From: Bradyrhizobium sp. C9
GTDB lineage: Bacteria > Pseudomonadota > Alphaproteobacteria > Rhizobiales > Xanthobacteraceae
Direction of reading: 5' to 3'
Length of the DNA: 64,000 nucleotides
Assembly: GCF_002532045.1 (NCBI RefSeq)
Contig: NZ_NWTG01000004.1
Span: 416,300-480,299 of the forward strand
Every line of letters starts with the position of its first letter. The first letter of the stretch is position 1. The notes beneath the pieces are model-generated. The model was given only the letters and a program-made list of their open reading frames with translations, was not told the origin of the DNA and made no database searches. A program made the translations under genes and the position numbers. Shown here piece by piece: positions 1 to 7,713 of the stretch.

Positions 1-207
1 AGCCTCGCCAGATCTTTCCTTTGAACCTTTTGCGCGGTGCCAAGACAAAAATGCGCTGGGGATTTCAGGGCCCAGCATTCGGCGCAGCGCTGTGGGACGA
101 GCATATTCCGTCTACGCGGCGCTGTTGCATTTTACAAATTCAACTTTAAGTTTGGTCCCCAACAGTTGACGGCTCACGCCCTGAGAGATCCCCAGTCCGT
201 CAACTGG

Positions 208-243
208 GAAAGCCCCGCATCCAGCCTGCGGGGCTTTCTATTT
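208..243 (+). terminator. intrinsic terminator-like hairpin 1
   Basis: A perfect 12-bp stem (GAAAGCCCCGCA at 208-219 with TGCGGGGCTTTC at 227-238) closes a 7-base loop and is followed by TATTTT. No protein gene precedes it in the window. Confidence 0.6.
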
Positions 244-325
244 TGGGGATGCTGGAACCTGCCGTCGCAAGGCACCGCTCGATGTCCGCTTGCCGGCACG
301 ATCACCCAATGCCGATCGGCATCAG

Positions 326-360
326 ACCTCGCGCGCCCACGCGCGGGGTTTTGCTTTTTA
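326..360 (+). terminator. intrinsic terminator-like hairpin 2
   Basis: A 9-bp stem with one G-U pair (326-334 with 341-349) and a 6-base loop is followed by TTTGCTTTTT. It sits about 110 bases after hairpin 1 with no gene between. Confidence 0.55.
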
Positions 361-444
361 GAGGACGTCCAACCTCGCGCGTCCTTGATTGGCCGTGATG
401 GGCATTCGATGAGATAGAGGGCCGTGCCTCCAAGGCTCGACCAC

Positions 445-486
445 GAAAGCCCCGTCCCAGAATTTTCCTGGGCGGGGCTTTCTCGT
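445..486 (+). terminator. intrinsic terminator-like hairpin 3
   Basis: The outer arms GAAAGCCCCG (445-454) and CGGGGCTTTC (473-482) continue into CCCAG/CTGGG (456-460 with 468-472), with one bulged T and a 7-base loop. The outer arm is nearly the same as in hairpin 1, suggesting duplication of a unit. The T tail is short. Confidence 0.55.
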
Positions 487-675
487 ATCGCGTGCAGCAT
501 GAGCGTGTCGCCGGTCGCTCAATGCGAAGGCTCGCGAAAGCTTGACAACGCAACCGCTGCGAACGGTCGGCAAAAGTCGTGCAAGCCCCTGCCCCGCGCG
601 GCGTTTTGCTGCTATTTCTTGGCGCGTCTCGCCCGAGCCAAAACAAAATCTCGTAATTCCCAGGAGGACAAGAAA

Positions 676-1128
676 ATGCGCTATCTGCACACCATGCTGC
701 GCGTCCGCAATCTCGATGTCGCGATGAAATTCTATCAGGACGCGCTGGGGCTGAAGGAAGTGCGTCGCATCGACAATGACAAGGGCCGCTTCACGCTGGT
801 GTTTCTCTGCGCGGAGGAAGATCTCCATCTGCTCAAGTCGCTGCCGCAGAGCCGCGGCGCGCCGCTGGTCGAATTGACCTACAATTGGGACGAGGAGAAA
901 TACGGCGAGGACCGCCATTTCGGCCATCTCGCCTACGAGGTCGACGACATCTACGCGACCTGCGAGAAGCTGATGAAGATGGGCGTCACCATCAATCGTC
1001 CGCCGCGCGACGGCAACATGGCGTTCGTGCGTTCGCCCGACCTGCACTCGATCGAGATCCTGCAGAAGGGCGATCCGAAGGCGCCGGCCGAACCATGGGC
1101 CTCGATGCCGAACACCGGGCACTGGTAA
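676..1128 (+). CDS. gloA: lactoylglutathione lyase (glyoxalase I)
   Basis: This 150-residue protein is glyoxalase I of the VOC superfamily, which isomerises the hemithioacetal of methylglyoxal and glutathione to S-lactoylglutathione in the cytoplasm. The opening MRYLHTMLRV closely resembles E. coli GloA. The four expected metal ligands are visible: His5, Glu66 (in VELTYNW), His84 (in FGHLAYEVDD) and Glu127 (in SIEIL). Length matches the single-domain family. The ATG at 676 is chosen because CAGGAGG lies 8 bases upstream; the frame stays open upstream but without homology. The glutathione S-transferase at 1473 is a plausible functional neighbour in thiol-dependent detoxification. Confidence 0.93.
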   Translation: MRYLHTMLRVRNLDVAMKFYQDALGLKEVRRIDNDKGRFTLVFLCAEEDLHLLKSLPQSRGAPLVELTYNWDEEKYGEDRHFGHLAYEVDDIYATCEKLMKMGVTINRPPRDGNMAFVRSPDLHSIEILQKGDPKAPAEPWASMPNTGHW

Positions 1129-1251
1129 ACGCCACGCCCGCGCGCCTGTTCCTGATCCGCGTTTCTCCATCGGTGAAGCGCGGAGCGATCGCGAGGAACA
1201 TGGCGCTTTGGTTGACGTTGCCTCCTCACACGAATGCGAGGAGGCGAGGAG

Positions 1252-1332
1252 ATGGGAAAAGGACTTTTGCTTTGGCTGTTGGGTGTGCCGATCCCGGTGA
1301 TCATCGTGCTGTGGTTGCTGTTCGGTCACTGA
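1252..1332 (+). CDS. 26-residue single-span membrane protein
   Basis: A tiny reading frame encodes a 26-residue peptide starting MGKGLLLWLLG and ending LLFGH. It is one continuous hydrophobic segment with a Pro-Ile-Pro kink, so it is predicted to be a one-pass inner-membrane peptide. Support for a real gene is the GAGGCGAGGAG Shine-Dalgarno sequence directly before the ATG and a strong terminator only 22 bases after the stop. It stands alone between gloA and the glutathione S-transferase gene. Function is unknown; small membrane peptides of this type often bind larger membrane complexes or respond to stress. Confidence 0.65.
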   Translation: MGKGLLLWLLGVPIPVIIVLWLLFGH

Positions 1333-1354
1333 CCGCGATTTGACTGATATCGAC

Positions 1355-1389
1355 GAGGCTCTGCCGCACCGCGGCGGAGCCTCTTTTTT
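1355..1389 (+). terminator. intrinsic terminator after the 26-residue peptide
   Basis: A 13-bp stem (1355-1367 with 1371-1383, one G-U pair) with an ACC loop runs into six T residues (1384-1389). It should end transcription from the small membrane peptide gene and perhaps gloA. Confidence 0.8.
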
Positions 1390-1472
1390 GCGCTCGGTAC
1401 AATTCAGCCCGCGCATTTCGGCGACGATTCGGCTAAGAACGCGCGCAAAGCAACAGCGGAAAGAAACGCGTG

Positions 1473-2114
1473 ATGGACAGCAAGCCGCAACTGACGATCT
1501 GGGGCCGGCCGAATTCGGTCAATGTGCAGAAAGTGCTGTGGTGTCTCGCCGAGCTCGACGTCCCGTATCAGCGCATCGATGCCGGCATGCAGTTCGGCAA
1601 GAACGATCAGCCTGATTATCTCGCGATGAATCCGAACGGCCGCGTCCCGACGCTGGTCGACGGCGACTACGTGCTGTGGGAATCCAATTCGGTGATGCGC
1701 TATCTCTGCATGGCCTACGGCCAGAGCTCGCCGGTCTATCCGCAGGCGCCGAAGGCGCGCGCGGCCGTCGACCGCTGGCTCGACTGGACGCTGTCGACGC
1801 TGCAACCGGTCGAGCGCCCGCTGTTCTGGGGGCTGGTGCGCACGGCGCCCGACAAGCGCGACATGGTTCAGAGCCAGAAGGACGCCGATGCCGCGGGCGC
1901 GGTATGGCGCGTCGTCGAGGCACAACTTGCAAGCCGCCGCTACGTCGAGGGCGATCAGTTCACGATCGCCGACATCGCGCTCGGCGCCTTTGCGCGGCGC
2001 TGGTTCGGTGTCGAGGGCGTGACCAAGCCGAAGCTGCCGCATCTCGAACGCTGGTTCGCCGAGATCGCGCAGCGGCCGGCCTTCGTGCGCATCGTCGCGC
2101 CGCCGATGTCGTGA
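1473..2114 (+). CDS. glutathione S-transferase family protein
   Basis: This 213-residue protein has the standard GST layout: an N-terminal thioredoxin-like domain (about 1-80) starting QLTIWGRPNSVNVQKVLW, with the cis-Pro segment NGRVPTLVDGDYVLWESNSV that binds glutathione, then an all-alpha C-terminal domain with TIADIALGAFARRW as the N-capping motif. It probably conjugates or reduces electrophiles with glutathione in the cytoplasm; the substrate cannot be told. An in-frame GTG lies one codon upstream (1470), but ATG 1473 is preferred. It lies 140 bases beyond the 1355-1389 terminator, so it is probably separately transcribed. Confidence 0.9.
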   Translation: MDSKPQLTIWGRPNSVNVQKVLWCLAELDVPYQRIDAGMQFGKNDQPDYLAMNPNGRVPTLVDGDYVLWESNSVMRYLCMAYGQSSPVYPQAPKARAAVDRWLDWTLSTLQPVERPLFWGLVRTAPDKRDMVQSQKDADAAGAVWRVVEAQLASRRYVEGDQFTIADIALGAFARRWFGVEGVTKPKLPHLERWFAEIAQRPAFVRIVAPPMS

Positions 2115-2126
2115 GCGGCTAGCCGC

Positions 2127-2372
2127 TCAGCGTCCGCTGGATACGCCTGCTCCGACGCTGACGGCGCCACCAAGCTTCACACAGGTGTCGGAGCCCTCGA
2201 CCTTGACGAAGCCCGGTCCGAACGACGCGCAGGGATTGCTCCGCGTCATGGACTTCGACGGCAGGTTTCTCCCGGCATCGGGCGGCGTCTGGAAATTGCG
2301 GCGGTCGCCGGCCTGCGCGAACGCGGCGGCGGGAAGCAGGACGGCGATGAGGGCGAAGCAGGTCTTGCGCAT
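2127..2372 (-). CDS. small exported protein with porin N-terminal signature
   Basis: This 81-residue protein begins with a clear signal peptide (MRKTCFALIAVLLPAAAFA) cleaved before QAGDRR. The mature part carries CASFGPGFVKVEGSDTCVKLGG, which strongly resembles the signature near the mature N-terminus of rhizobial porins (C..YG.GF..IPGTDTC.KIGG), but the protein then stops where a porin would continue into a 16-strand barrel. The two cysteines could form a disulfide in the periplasm. It is convergent with the GST gene. It could be a porin remnant or a self-standing small envelope protein; the short regular gene with signal peptide favours the latter. Function unknown. Confidence 0.65.
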   Translation of the reverse strand: MRKTCFALIAVLLPAAAFAQAGDRRNFQTPPDAGRNLPSKSMTRSNPCASFGPGFVKVEGSDTCVKLGGAVSVGAGVSSGR

Positions 2373-2403
2373 CCGGCCTTTTATCGCGCGCGGAGAGATC
2401 AGG

Positions 2404-2661
2404 CTAGCGCACGAATCTGACGCCGAACGTCTTGCCCTCGCGCCAGACCACTTCGCAGGCGCGCCCGGTACGGGCGTCGCGCGAAAACGCCAGCCGCAGC
2501 TTGGCCGGCAGCGTGTTGTTGTCCTGCACGGTGATTTTTGCGCCCGACGAGGAAATGTCTTCGACCACACACGGCCGCGCGGCGAATCCGCCGTCGAGCG
2601 TGATCCAGCCGGATTGACGCAGCGATTTGCGCGTTTCGCGCTTCTTGGATCCTAGAGCCAT
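2404..2661 (-). CDS. PilZ domain protein
   Basis: An 85-residue single-domain PilZ protein, a family that binds cyclic di-GMP. The RKSLR segment near the N-terminus fits the RxxxR half of the binding site, and VEDISSSGAKI fits the (D/N)xSxxG half. It probably acts as a small cytoplasmic effector, altering a partner on binding the nucleotide; the partner is unknown. ATG 2661 is chosen; an in-frame GTG one codon upstream (2664) is the alternative. It lies upstream of the porin-signature miniprotein gene on the same strand, 31 bases apart, so the two may be co-transcribed. Confidence 0.85.
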   Translation of the reverse strand: MALGSKKRETRKSLRQSGWITLDGGFAARPCVVEDISSSGAKITVQDNNTLPAKLRLAFSRDARTGRACEVVWREGKTFGVRFVR

Positions 2662-2828
2662 CACATCATCCCCGGCTCAGCCGTATCGCCGCGGGCTTAC
2701 CAAAGGGTTGCGAAAGATCGGCGGATTGCAACGATTGTGCCGTTGTTCACAGTGCGCCGAACCGCATGGCAAGTCGGTCGCCGGCGCGACAATCCGTTGA
2801 GTTTGCTGGATTTCCGGTTTGGCGCCGA

Positions 2829-2903
2829 TGGCGCTCCCTAGCGGAATCGAACCGCTCTCTCCACCGTGAAAGGGTGGCGTCCTAACCGATAGACGAAGGG
2901 AGC
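2829..2903 (-). tRNA. tRNA-Glu (TTC)
   Basis: On the minus strand the 7-bp acceptor stem is GCTCCCT (5' end at 2903) with AGGGAGC, followed by discriminator G and an encoded CCA ending at 2829. The anticodon loop reads CTTTCAC, giving anticodon TTC (Glu). The T arm contains GGTTCGATTCC. The length of 75 bases and all stems look intact. Confidence 0.95.
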
Positions 2904-3061
2904 AAAACTCCTGGCAAATCAATACGTTAGATGTGAGATGTGCCGTGCCGGCCGTGACCTGCAAACGGCCGCGACGGGCGAACGTATAGTGGCGATTGGC
3001 CGGACGGGCAAGCGTCCAGAACGCTTTTCCCGGACTGCCGGCCCAGGCCGCCTCCGGGAGA

Positions 3062-3211
3062 TTACCTGCACGACAATCCGGCCTCGATCGAGGTCCAGAA
3101 ACCGCAATGCAGCGGCACATGTGCATGGGCCCGCGAGCCGCCGCCATGAATCAGGATAGCGGCCGCAAGCGCGGCGACGACGGCGGGAACAATGAGTCTG
3201 CGGAACGACAT
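3062..3211 (-). CDS. hypothetical small exported protein
   Basis: A 49-residue reading frame starts MSFRRLIVPAVVAALAAA, a plausible signal or anchor segment, followed by a short His- and Cys-containing tail (AHAHVPLHCGFW). An in-frame ATG 15 bases upstream (3226) repeats the MSFRR start and is an alternative. No good ribosome binding site is visible for either. It lies between tRNA-Glu and a lipoprotein gene. The amphipathic start supports a real gene, but the evidence is weak. Confidence 0.35.
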   Translation of the reverse strand: MSFRRLIVPAVVAALAAAILIHGGGSRAHAHVPLHCGFWTSIEAGLSCR

Positions 3212-3301
3212 TCTTCGGAATGACATGGGCCTGCGCTTCGAACGACATCGTGGCCTAACTAAGGCCTGCAGGCCCACGGCAGCCCCGGCTCGCGCCGGCC
3301 G

Positions 3302-3649
3302 CTAGTGATTGCTGGCGACGTCCTGACGATTGGTCGGCTGCGCCGCGGCCGCGGCCACCGGCGTCTGCTTGATGCAGGTGCTGCAGATCACGAGCTTGCG
3401 CGCCAGCCGGTCGTCCGCATCCGCGTCCGACAGTTGCGTCTCCGGCATCGCCGGCGACACATTCCGCGCATGGCGTCGCGCCTGCGGCTGATTGGGATCC
3501 TGCCCGGCGCCGTCCCAGGCCAACGGACCTGTTCCCGGCGGCGGGGTCGTCATGCTGTATTGCTGCGAGTATTGCGCGCAGGCGCCGAGCGCGATCGGAA
3601 GAAACAGCACAGCGGCCTTGCGAGCCCAGTTCCCGAATGCAGACATCAT
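3302..3649 (-). CDS. hypothetical lipoprotein
   Basis: A 115-residue protein with a type II signal peptide: basic start (GNWARKAA), hydrophobic core (VLFLPIA) and lipobox LGAC, so it should be lipidated at that Cys and held in the inner or outer membrane. The mature part is rich in Gln, Pro and Ala with a CSTC motif near the end, which could form a disulfide or bind metal. No domain is recognised. Start codons ATG 3649, ATG 3646 or GTG 3658 are all possible; 3649 is used here. Confidence 0.65.
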   Translation of the reverse strand: MMSAFGNWARKAAVLFLPIALGACAQYSQQYSMTTPPPGTGPLAWDGAGQDPNQPQARRHARNVSPAMPETQLSDADADDRLARKLVICSTCIKQTPVAAAAAQPTNRQDVASNH

Positions 3650-3838
3650 CACACTCACACGCTATTCGTACCGCGACATCAGTCCTGCGACCTAAGAGCA
3701 GAACCGCTAAGAAATCGTTCACCCTGATTGTTCCGTCGCATCCAACCGCGACGGCATCAAGACGGGATTGCGGCGCCAAGACGCAAATGAAGTCGTAGAT
3801 CGAGACGCAAACAAAAAACGCTCATCCGGAGTCCAACC

Positions 3839-5071
3839 ATGTCAGGCATCAACGGTCGCTTCGACGGCAGGCGCGTGCTCGCCGATCTCAATGCGCTGCG
3901 CGCAATCGGCGCCTACAAGACCGGCGTGCACAAGCCGACATTCTCGGAGCCGCACCTGCGCTCGCTGGACTGGCTTGCGACGCACCTGCCTGATGCCGAC
4001 CTCACCGCAACGATCGACGGCATCGGCAACGTGTTCGGCACCAGCGCGAAAGCGGGACCGAAGCTGCTCGCCGGTTCGCATCTCGAAAGCCAGAACCATG
4101 CAGGCTGGCTCGATGGACCGCTCGGCGTGATCTATGCGCTGGAGGCCGCGCGCGTCATCAACGGCGATCCCGGCATCGACGGCGCGGTCGAGGTCGCCGC
4201 ATGGTGCGACGAGGAAGGCCATTTCGGCAGCTTCCTCGGCAGCCGGTCGTTCGCCGGCGCGGTGACCGAAGCCGACATCGATGCGGCCCGCGACCGCTCC
4301 AGCGATCGCACCATGCGCCAGGCGTTGCACGATGCGGGCTTCGCCGGCCGCCCGCGCCTCACCGGCGAACCTCGCCGCCATATTGGCTATCTCGAAGCGC
4401 ATATCGAGCAAGGCGACACGCTGGAGAGCAGCCGGCTCAAGATCGGGGTCGTCACCTCGATCGTCGGCATCTGGCAATATCGCATCAGCTTCACCGGCGA
4501 GCAGAACCATGCCGGCACCACGCGAATGGCGGTGCGCAGGGATGCGGGCCTGGCGCTGGCGCGGTTCTGCGTCGCGATCGACGACAGCTTCCCTGCCCTG
4601 TGCGGACCGCGCACGGTCTGGACCACCGGCCGCATCACGCTGGACCCGGGCGCGCCGAGCATCATCCCCGGCCACGCCGACATGCTGTTCCAGATCCGCG
4701 ACGACAATCCCGAGGTGATCGCGCGTCTCGAGGCGCATCTGCATCGCCTAGCGGAAGAAGCTACCGCGCACGGCCGCAGCGGAGTGAAGGTCGAGCGCAT
4801 CCGCACCGGCGTGCCCGCGATGATGACACCTGCCTTCCAGGATGCGATCGAGGCCGCGAGCGCCGCCTGCGCCGGCGGCAAGTCAATCCGGATGCCGAGC
4901 GGCGCCGGCCATGACGCCCAGGTCCTCGCCACCATCATGCCGGCGGCGATGCTGTTCGTGCCGTCGATCGGCGGCATCAGCCATCACTGGAGCGAGAACA
5001 CCGACGACGCCGATATCGTCACGGGCGCCGAGGTGTTCGTCGAAACCTGCCGCCGCTTGCTGGCAGGTTAG
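3839..5071 (+). CDS. Zn-dependent amidohydrolase, M20/AllC-HyuC type
   Basis: This 410-residue enzyme belongs to the M20 subfamily of allantoate amidohydrolases, ureidoglycolate hydrolases and N-carbamoyl-L-amino acid hydrolases, which cleave ureido or amide groups using two metal ions. The metal-site motifs are GSHLES (His81), GWLDGPLGV (Asp92), DEEGHF (Glu125-Glu126), YLEAHIEQG (His188) and the C-terminal GISHHWSE. The family usually reads SHxD at the first motif; here Glu83 replaces that Asp. The lid and dimerisation domain occupies about 210-325. CCGGAG precedes the ATG. It stands alone, so the substrate cannot be inferred from neighbours. Confidence 0.85.
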   Translation: MSGINGRFDGRRVLADLNALRAIGAYKTGVHKPTFSEPHLRSLDWLATHLPDADLTATIDGIGNVFGTSAKAGPKLLAGSHLESQNHAGWLDGPLGVIYALEAARVINGDPGIDGAVEVAAWCDEEGHFGSFLGSRSFAGAVTEADIDAARDRSSDRTMRQALHDAGFAGRPRLTGEPRRHIGYLEAHIEQGDTLESSRLKIGVVTSIVGIWQYRISFTGEQNHAGTTRMAVRRDAGLALARFCVAIDDSFPALCGPRTVWTTGRITLDPGAPSIIPGHADMLFQIRDDNPEVIARLEAHLHRLAEEATAHGRSGVKVERIRTGVPAMMTPAFQDAIEAASAACAGGKSIRMPSGAGHDAQVLATIMPAAMLFVPSIGGISHHWSENTDDADIVTGAEVFVETCRRLLAG

Positions 5072-5166
5072 AGCGTCTTCGAGCGAAGTGGACCACCGGC
5101 TGGTGTGAAGAATGCGTCAACGCAAGAATCCAAGGCTTCGGCTCTGACTCGATCAGAACCGAAAAG
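5071..5166 (+). repeat. Bradyrhizobium-type intergenic repeat, copy A
   Basis: Begins GAGCGTCTTCGAGCGAAGTG, has an ACCGGC...GTGAAGAA core, and ends in an imperfect hairpin formed by GGCTCTGACTCGATCAGAACC. The same arrangement occurs at 43697-43802 and, inverted, at 58937-59030. It fills the gap between two convergent genes. Confidence 0.75.
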
Positions 5167-5168
5167 CA

Positions 5169-6113
5169 CTAGCCACCTTGCGAACGCCGCCCCGCGGCAT
5201 TGTCGCCATCAGGTTGGGTCGCCCCGATTCCGGATCTCAGCGGAGCCAATGCGTGCGAGCTCTGCGCGGTCCCTCTCCGCGCGGTGAAGAAGACATACAA
5301 CAGGCAGACGTCGATCAGGATCGTGCCGGCCATGACGCTGTAGGCCCACGGGCTTTCCACCAGCTTCACTTCGACCAACACGCGCGACAGTCCGAAGCCC
5401 ACGACCCACGCATCGAAGCTCATGCAGATCCGGCGAAACGTCTCGGCATCCAGCCGCCGGATCAGCCAAGCACCGAACGGGATGCCGACGACCACGCATG
5501 GAACCAGCACGAACAAGATGCTCCGGCTCTCTTCGATGAACAGACCGAGCTTGTAATACGCGATCGCAGTCAAGCCGGACTCTGTCACCCGCACCAGTGC
5601 GAGACCGGCCCGAAACTCGTCTTTGACGAGGCCCTGATTGTTGAAAAGGATCGCCAACGGCGGTCCCGAGATGGTCGTGACCGAGTACAGGACCCCGAGC
5701 GCCGTTCCGAACGGCAAGCCGACGAGCCACTTCGACTGGATCGGCTTCCGCCAACCAGCCGCCTGCAGCAGGATCAGCGGCAGAATGATCGAGTAGGTGG
5801 CGAATTTGATCCAGCCGGGTTGCAGCGACGTCAGCGCAAAGGCTCCGACGGCGATGCCGGGCAGCATGCCGATGAGAATGGGCAGCACGCGCCGCCACAC
5901 GGCCGGAACGCCGCTCAGGTTGATACACAGGACATACAGATTGACGACGACTTCGACGATGACGACCGCAGGATTGAGAACGCGGTTGGTGTAGAAGACA
6001 AGCGCCACCGGCACGGTGAGCGAGGAAAACCCGTAACCCAGCGCACCGTTTACAAACGCCGCAAACAGGGCGATCACGGCAAGAACGATCACAGCAGAAT
6101 CAATCGAAGACAT
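5169..6113 (-). CDS. TauE/SafE family sulfite/sulfonate exporter-like permease
   Basis: A 314-residue integral membrane protein with about eight hydrophobic segments in two homologous halves, typical of the TauE/SafE family (four-helix repeats). The first half opens with ALFAAFVNGALGYGFSSLTVP, matching the family's conserved Gly-rich start, and the second contains TTISGPPLAILFNNQG. Relatives export sulfite, sulfoacetate or other organic anions across the inner membrane. The C-terminal 35 residues are polar and look unstructured. No sulfur-metabolism gene is adjacent, so the substrate is open. It converges on the M20 hydrolase. Confidence 0.85.
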   Translation of the reverse strand: MSSIDSAVIVLAVIALFAAFVNGALGYGFSSLTVPVALVFYTNRVLNPAVVIVEVVVNLYVLCINLSGVPAVWRRVLPILIGMLPGIAVGAFALTSLQPGWIKFATYSIILPLILLQAAGWRKPIQSKWLVGLPFGTALGVLYSVTTISGPPLAILFNNQGLVKDEFRAGLALVRVTESGLTAIAYYKLGLFIEESRSILFVLVPCVVVGIPFGAWLIRRLDAETFRRICMSFDAWVVGFGLSRVLVEVKLVESPWAYSVMAGTILIDVCLLYVFFTARRGTAQSSHALAPLRSGIGATQPDGDNAAGRRSQGG

Positions 6114-6625
6114 CTTTGGCTTTTACCGGATCAGTCGCCTTGCCCGCGACATTATAACCCATGGAAAGCCACGCGGTGCCGAAACTTGCCGCCACCACGT
6201 CGCGCTACAGCCACGCATCGTGAAGTTCGCCGCGGGTCGGCGATCTCGTCACGCCCTGAGCTACCTCGTCGACGCGCCGCCCATCTCACTCCGACACGCC
6301 ATCGCCGCGCGGCTCGTGGCATTCAAGCAAGCTGGCTGGACCGACAGATCGTCACCCGATCACAGTTCGGGTACTGAGGTTCTGCGCCGGGAACGCAGCC
6401 CGGGAGCGTTTCGCTGCCAGGAACTGCCCGGCAGCCGCTGGTCGCCCTCTGCTTGGAGCCGATCGAGGCCCACGCCGCGTTTTCGCCGGCAACCGTGGCA
6501 TATTGGACACGAGAAGGGCGTCAGCCGACGCCGATTTCCCAATTGCCTGATTTGCAATCCGCTGAACTTGCTGCCATTTCTTCGGTACGCATCGCTTTGG
6601 TGCCTTAAAAGGGGCCGTCCGGCTC
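6114..6625. other. intergenic region, no gene recognised
   Basis: These 512 bases separate two divergent genes and hold no reading frame with a credible start and domain. An antisense reading at 6360-6557 contains SCPICHG, which faintly resembles a zinc-binding segment, but the frame does not extend into a recognisable domain. Promoters for both flanking genes should be here. Confidence 0.5.
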
Positions 6626-7663
6626 ATGTTGTTGCTTGAGTCGCTTCCGACTGTGATTGGCGCCGCCGCCATCGCGCCCGCCCTGCTGGTGTTGTGGCTG
6701 GTGATTGCCGCCGACGAGCGCCCCGGACCGCCGGTGCAGGTGTGGCTCGCCTTCGTGCTCGGCGCGGCCAGCATCTCGCTGCTGGGCCTGGCGCGAATTC
6801 CGTTCAATGCGCTACTTGCCATTCCCGACAATCCCTGGGCGACCCAAGCGGTCCGCGCGGCGTTCGGCGTCGCGGCGCCGGAGGAGATCGTCAAGGTTCT
6901 CGTCATCGTCGCCATCTCGACGCGCCGCCGCGCGTTCGCCGATCCGATGGATACGGTGGTCTATGGCGCGGCCGCGGGCCTCGGATTTGCGGCCTATGAG
7001 AACCTCGCCTACCTCGTCCAGCACAAGGACATGTGGCGGGCGCTCGCGGCGTTGCGCAGCGTGCTCACGGTGCCGTTTCACGGCGCGCTCGGCATCATCG
7101 CCGGCGCCTACCTAGCGATCGCGCGCTCCGGCGGCGCGCTCGGCGCCTACCGGGGCCACCGCGACTGGGCGCGCATCACCAACTGGGCGCTCGTGCTGGT
7201 CGCGCCGGTCGCGCTGCACGCGGCGTTCGATTTTCCGCTGCTCGCGCTCCAGCGCATTCCCGATCTCAGCTCGACCACGCATCTGCTGCTCGGTTCGGCG
7301 AGCGTCTTGATTGGCTTCTCCTCGATCGGCTTTGCGATCCGCCTGGTGCGCCGCCTCGGCAGGCATCATGCCCCGCGCACCGACGTTGCGCGCGAGCGAC
7401 TGAGCCAGCTGCGGCGGATGTGGGCGCTGCTGCTGGTCGGCGGCGGCACCGGCTTTGCCGGGGTCTCCTTCCTGCTCACCTCGTTGCATCACTGGTACGT
7501 CAATCCCGAGCGCAATGCGTCGTTCATCCTGGTCCCGATCGGCTTCACCTCGATCCTGATCGGACTGGCACTGTTGATTGCAACCACCGCCGTCTATTTC
7601 CTCGGCCGCAACCGGATGCGGACCGCCGCGGAGGGCTTTCCGTCCGCGCCGAGCCAGAGCTAG
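6626..7663 (+). CDS. PrsW family intramembrane metalloprotease
   Basis: A 345-residue multi-span membrane protein of the PrsW group (related to CAAX-type proteases), which cleaves substrates such as anti-sigma factors within the membrane. The expected motifs are present: EEIVK (Glu86, Glu87, Lys90), AAYENLAY (Glu125), PFHGALG (His152) and LHAAFDF (His198, Asp202), the presumed metal-binding and catalytic residues. Further membrane spans follow near 210-235, 265-285 and 305-325. AAAAGGGG lies upstream of the ATG. No anti-sigma factor gene is adjacent. The downstream HdeD-like gene, 50 bases away, may share its transcript, pointing to envelope stress. Confidence 0.85.
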   Translation: MLLLESLPTVIGAAAIAPALLVLWLVIAADERPGPPVQVWLAFVLGAASISLLGLARIPFNALLAIPDNPWATQAVRAAFGVAAPEEIVKVLVIVAISTRRRAFADPMDTVVYGAAAGLGFAAYENLAYLVQHKDMWRALAALRSVLTVPFHGALGIIAGAYLAIARSGGALGAYRGHRDWARITNWALVLVAPVALHAAFDFPLLALQRIPDLSSTTHLLLGSASVLIGFSSIGFAIRLVRRLGRHHAPRTDVARERLSQLRRMWALLLVGGGTGFAGVSFLLTSLHHWYVNPERNASFILVPIGFTSILIGLALLIATTAVYFLGRNRMRTAAEGFPSAPSQS

Positions 7664-7713
7664 GATACGCCGCACGCTCGCAGACTTTACCGTTGCAGAT
7701 TTGGAGAGCCGCG

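Larger units (their letters stand above)
1..675. other. gene-free stretch with three successive hairpins
   Basis: No convincing protein gene lies in the first 675 bases; the open frames here lack ribosome binding sites and recognisable domains. The stretch carries three separate GC-rich stems, each followed by T-rich sequence (208-243, 326-360, 445-486), plus a small stem at 191-208 (CCCAGT/ACTGGG) just before the first. Spacing between stems is about 120 bases. This is the arrangement expected for short consecutive transcripts, each ending in its own terminator, and is a candidate for tandem small RNAs. Promoters for them were not identified, so this is inference. Confidence 0.4.

Noticed and set aside
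6360..6557. Minus-strand frame with SCPICHG
   Set aside because: The Cys pair alone is not evidence for a domain and no start or second zinc pair follows in frame.
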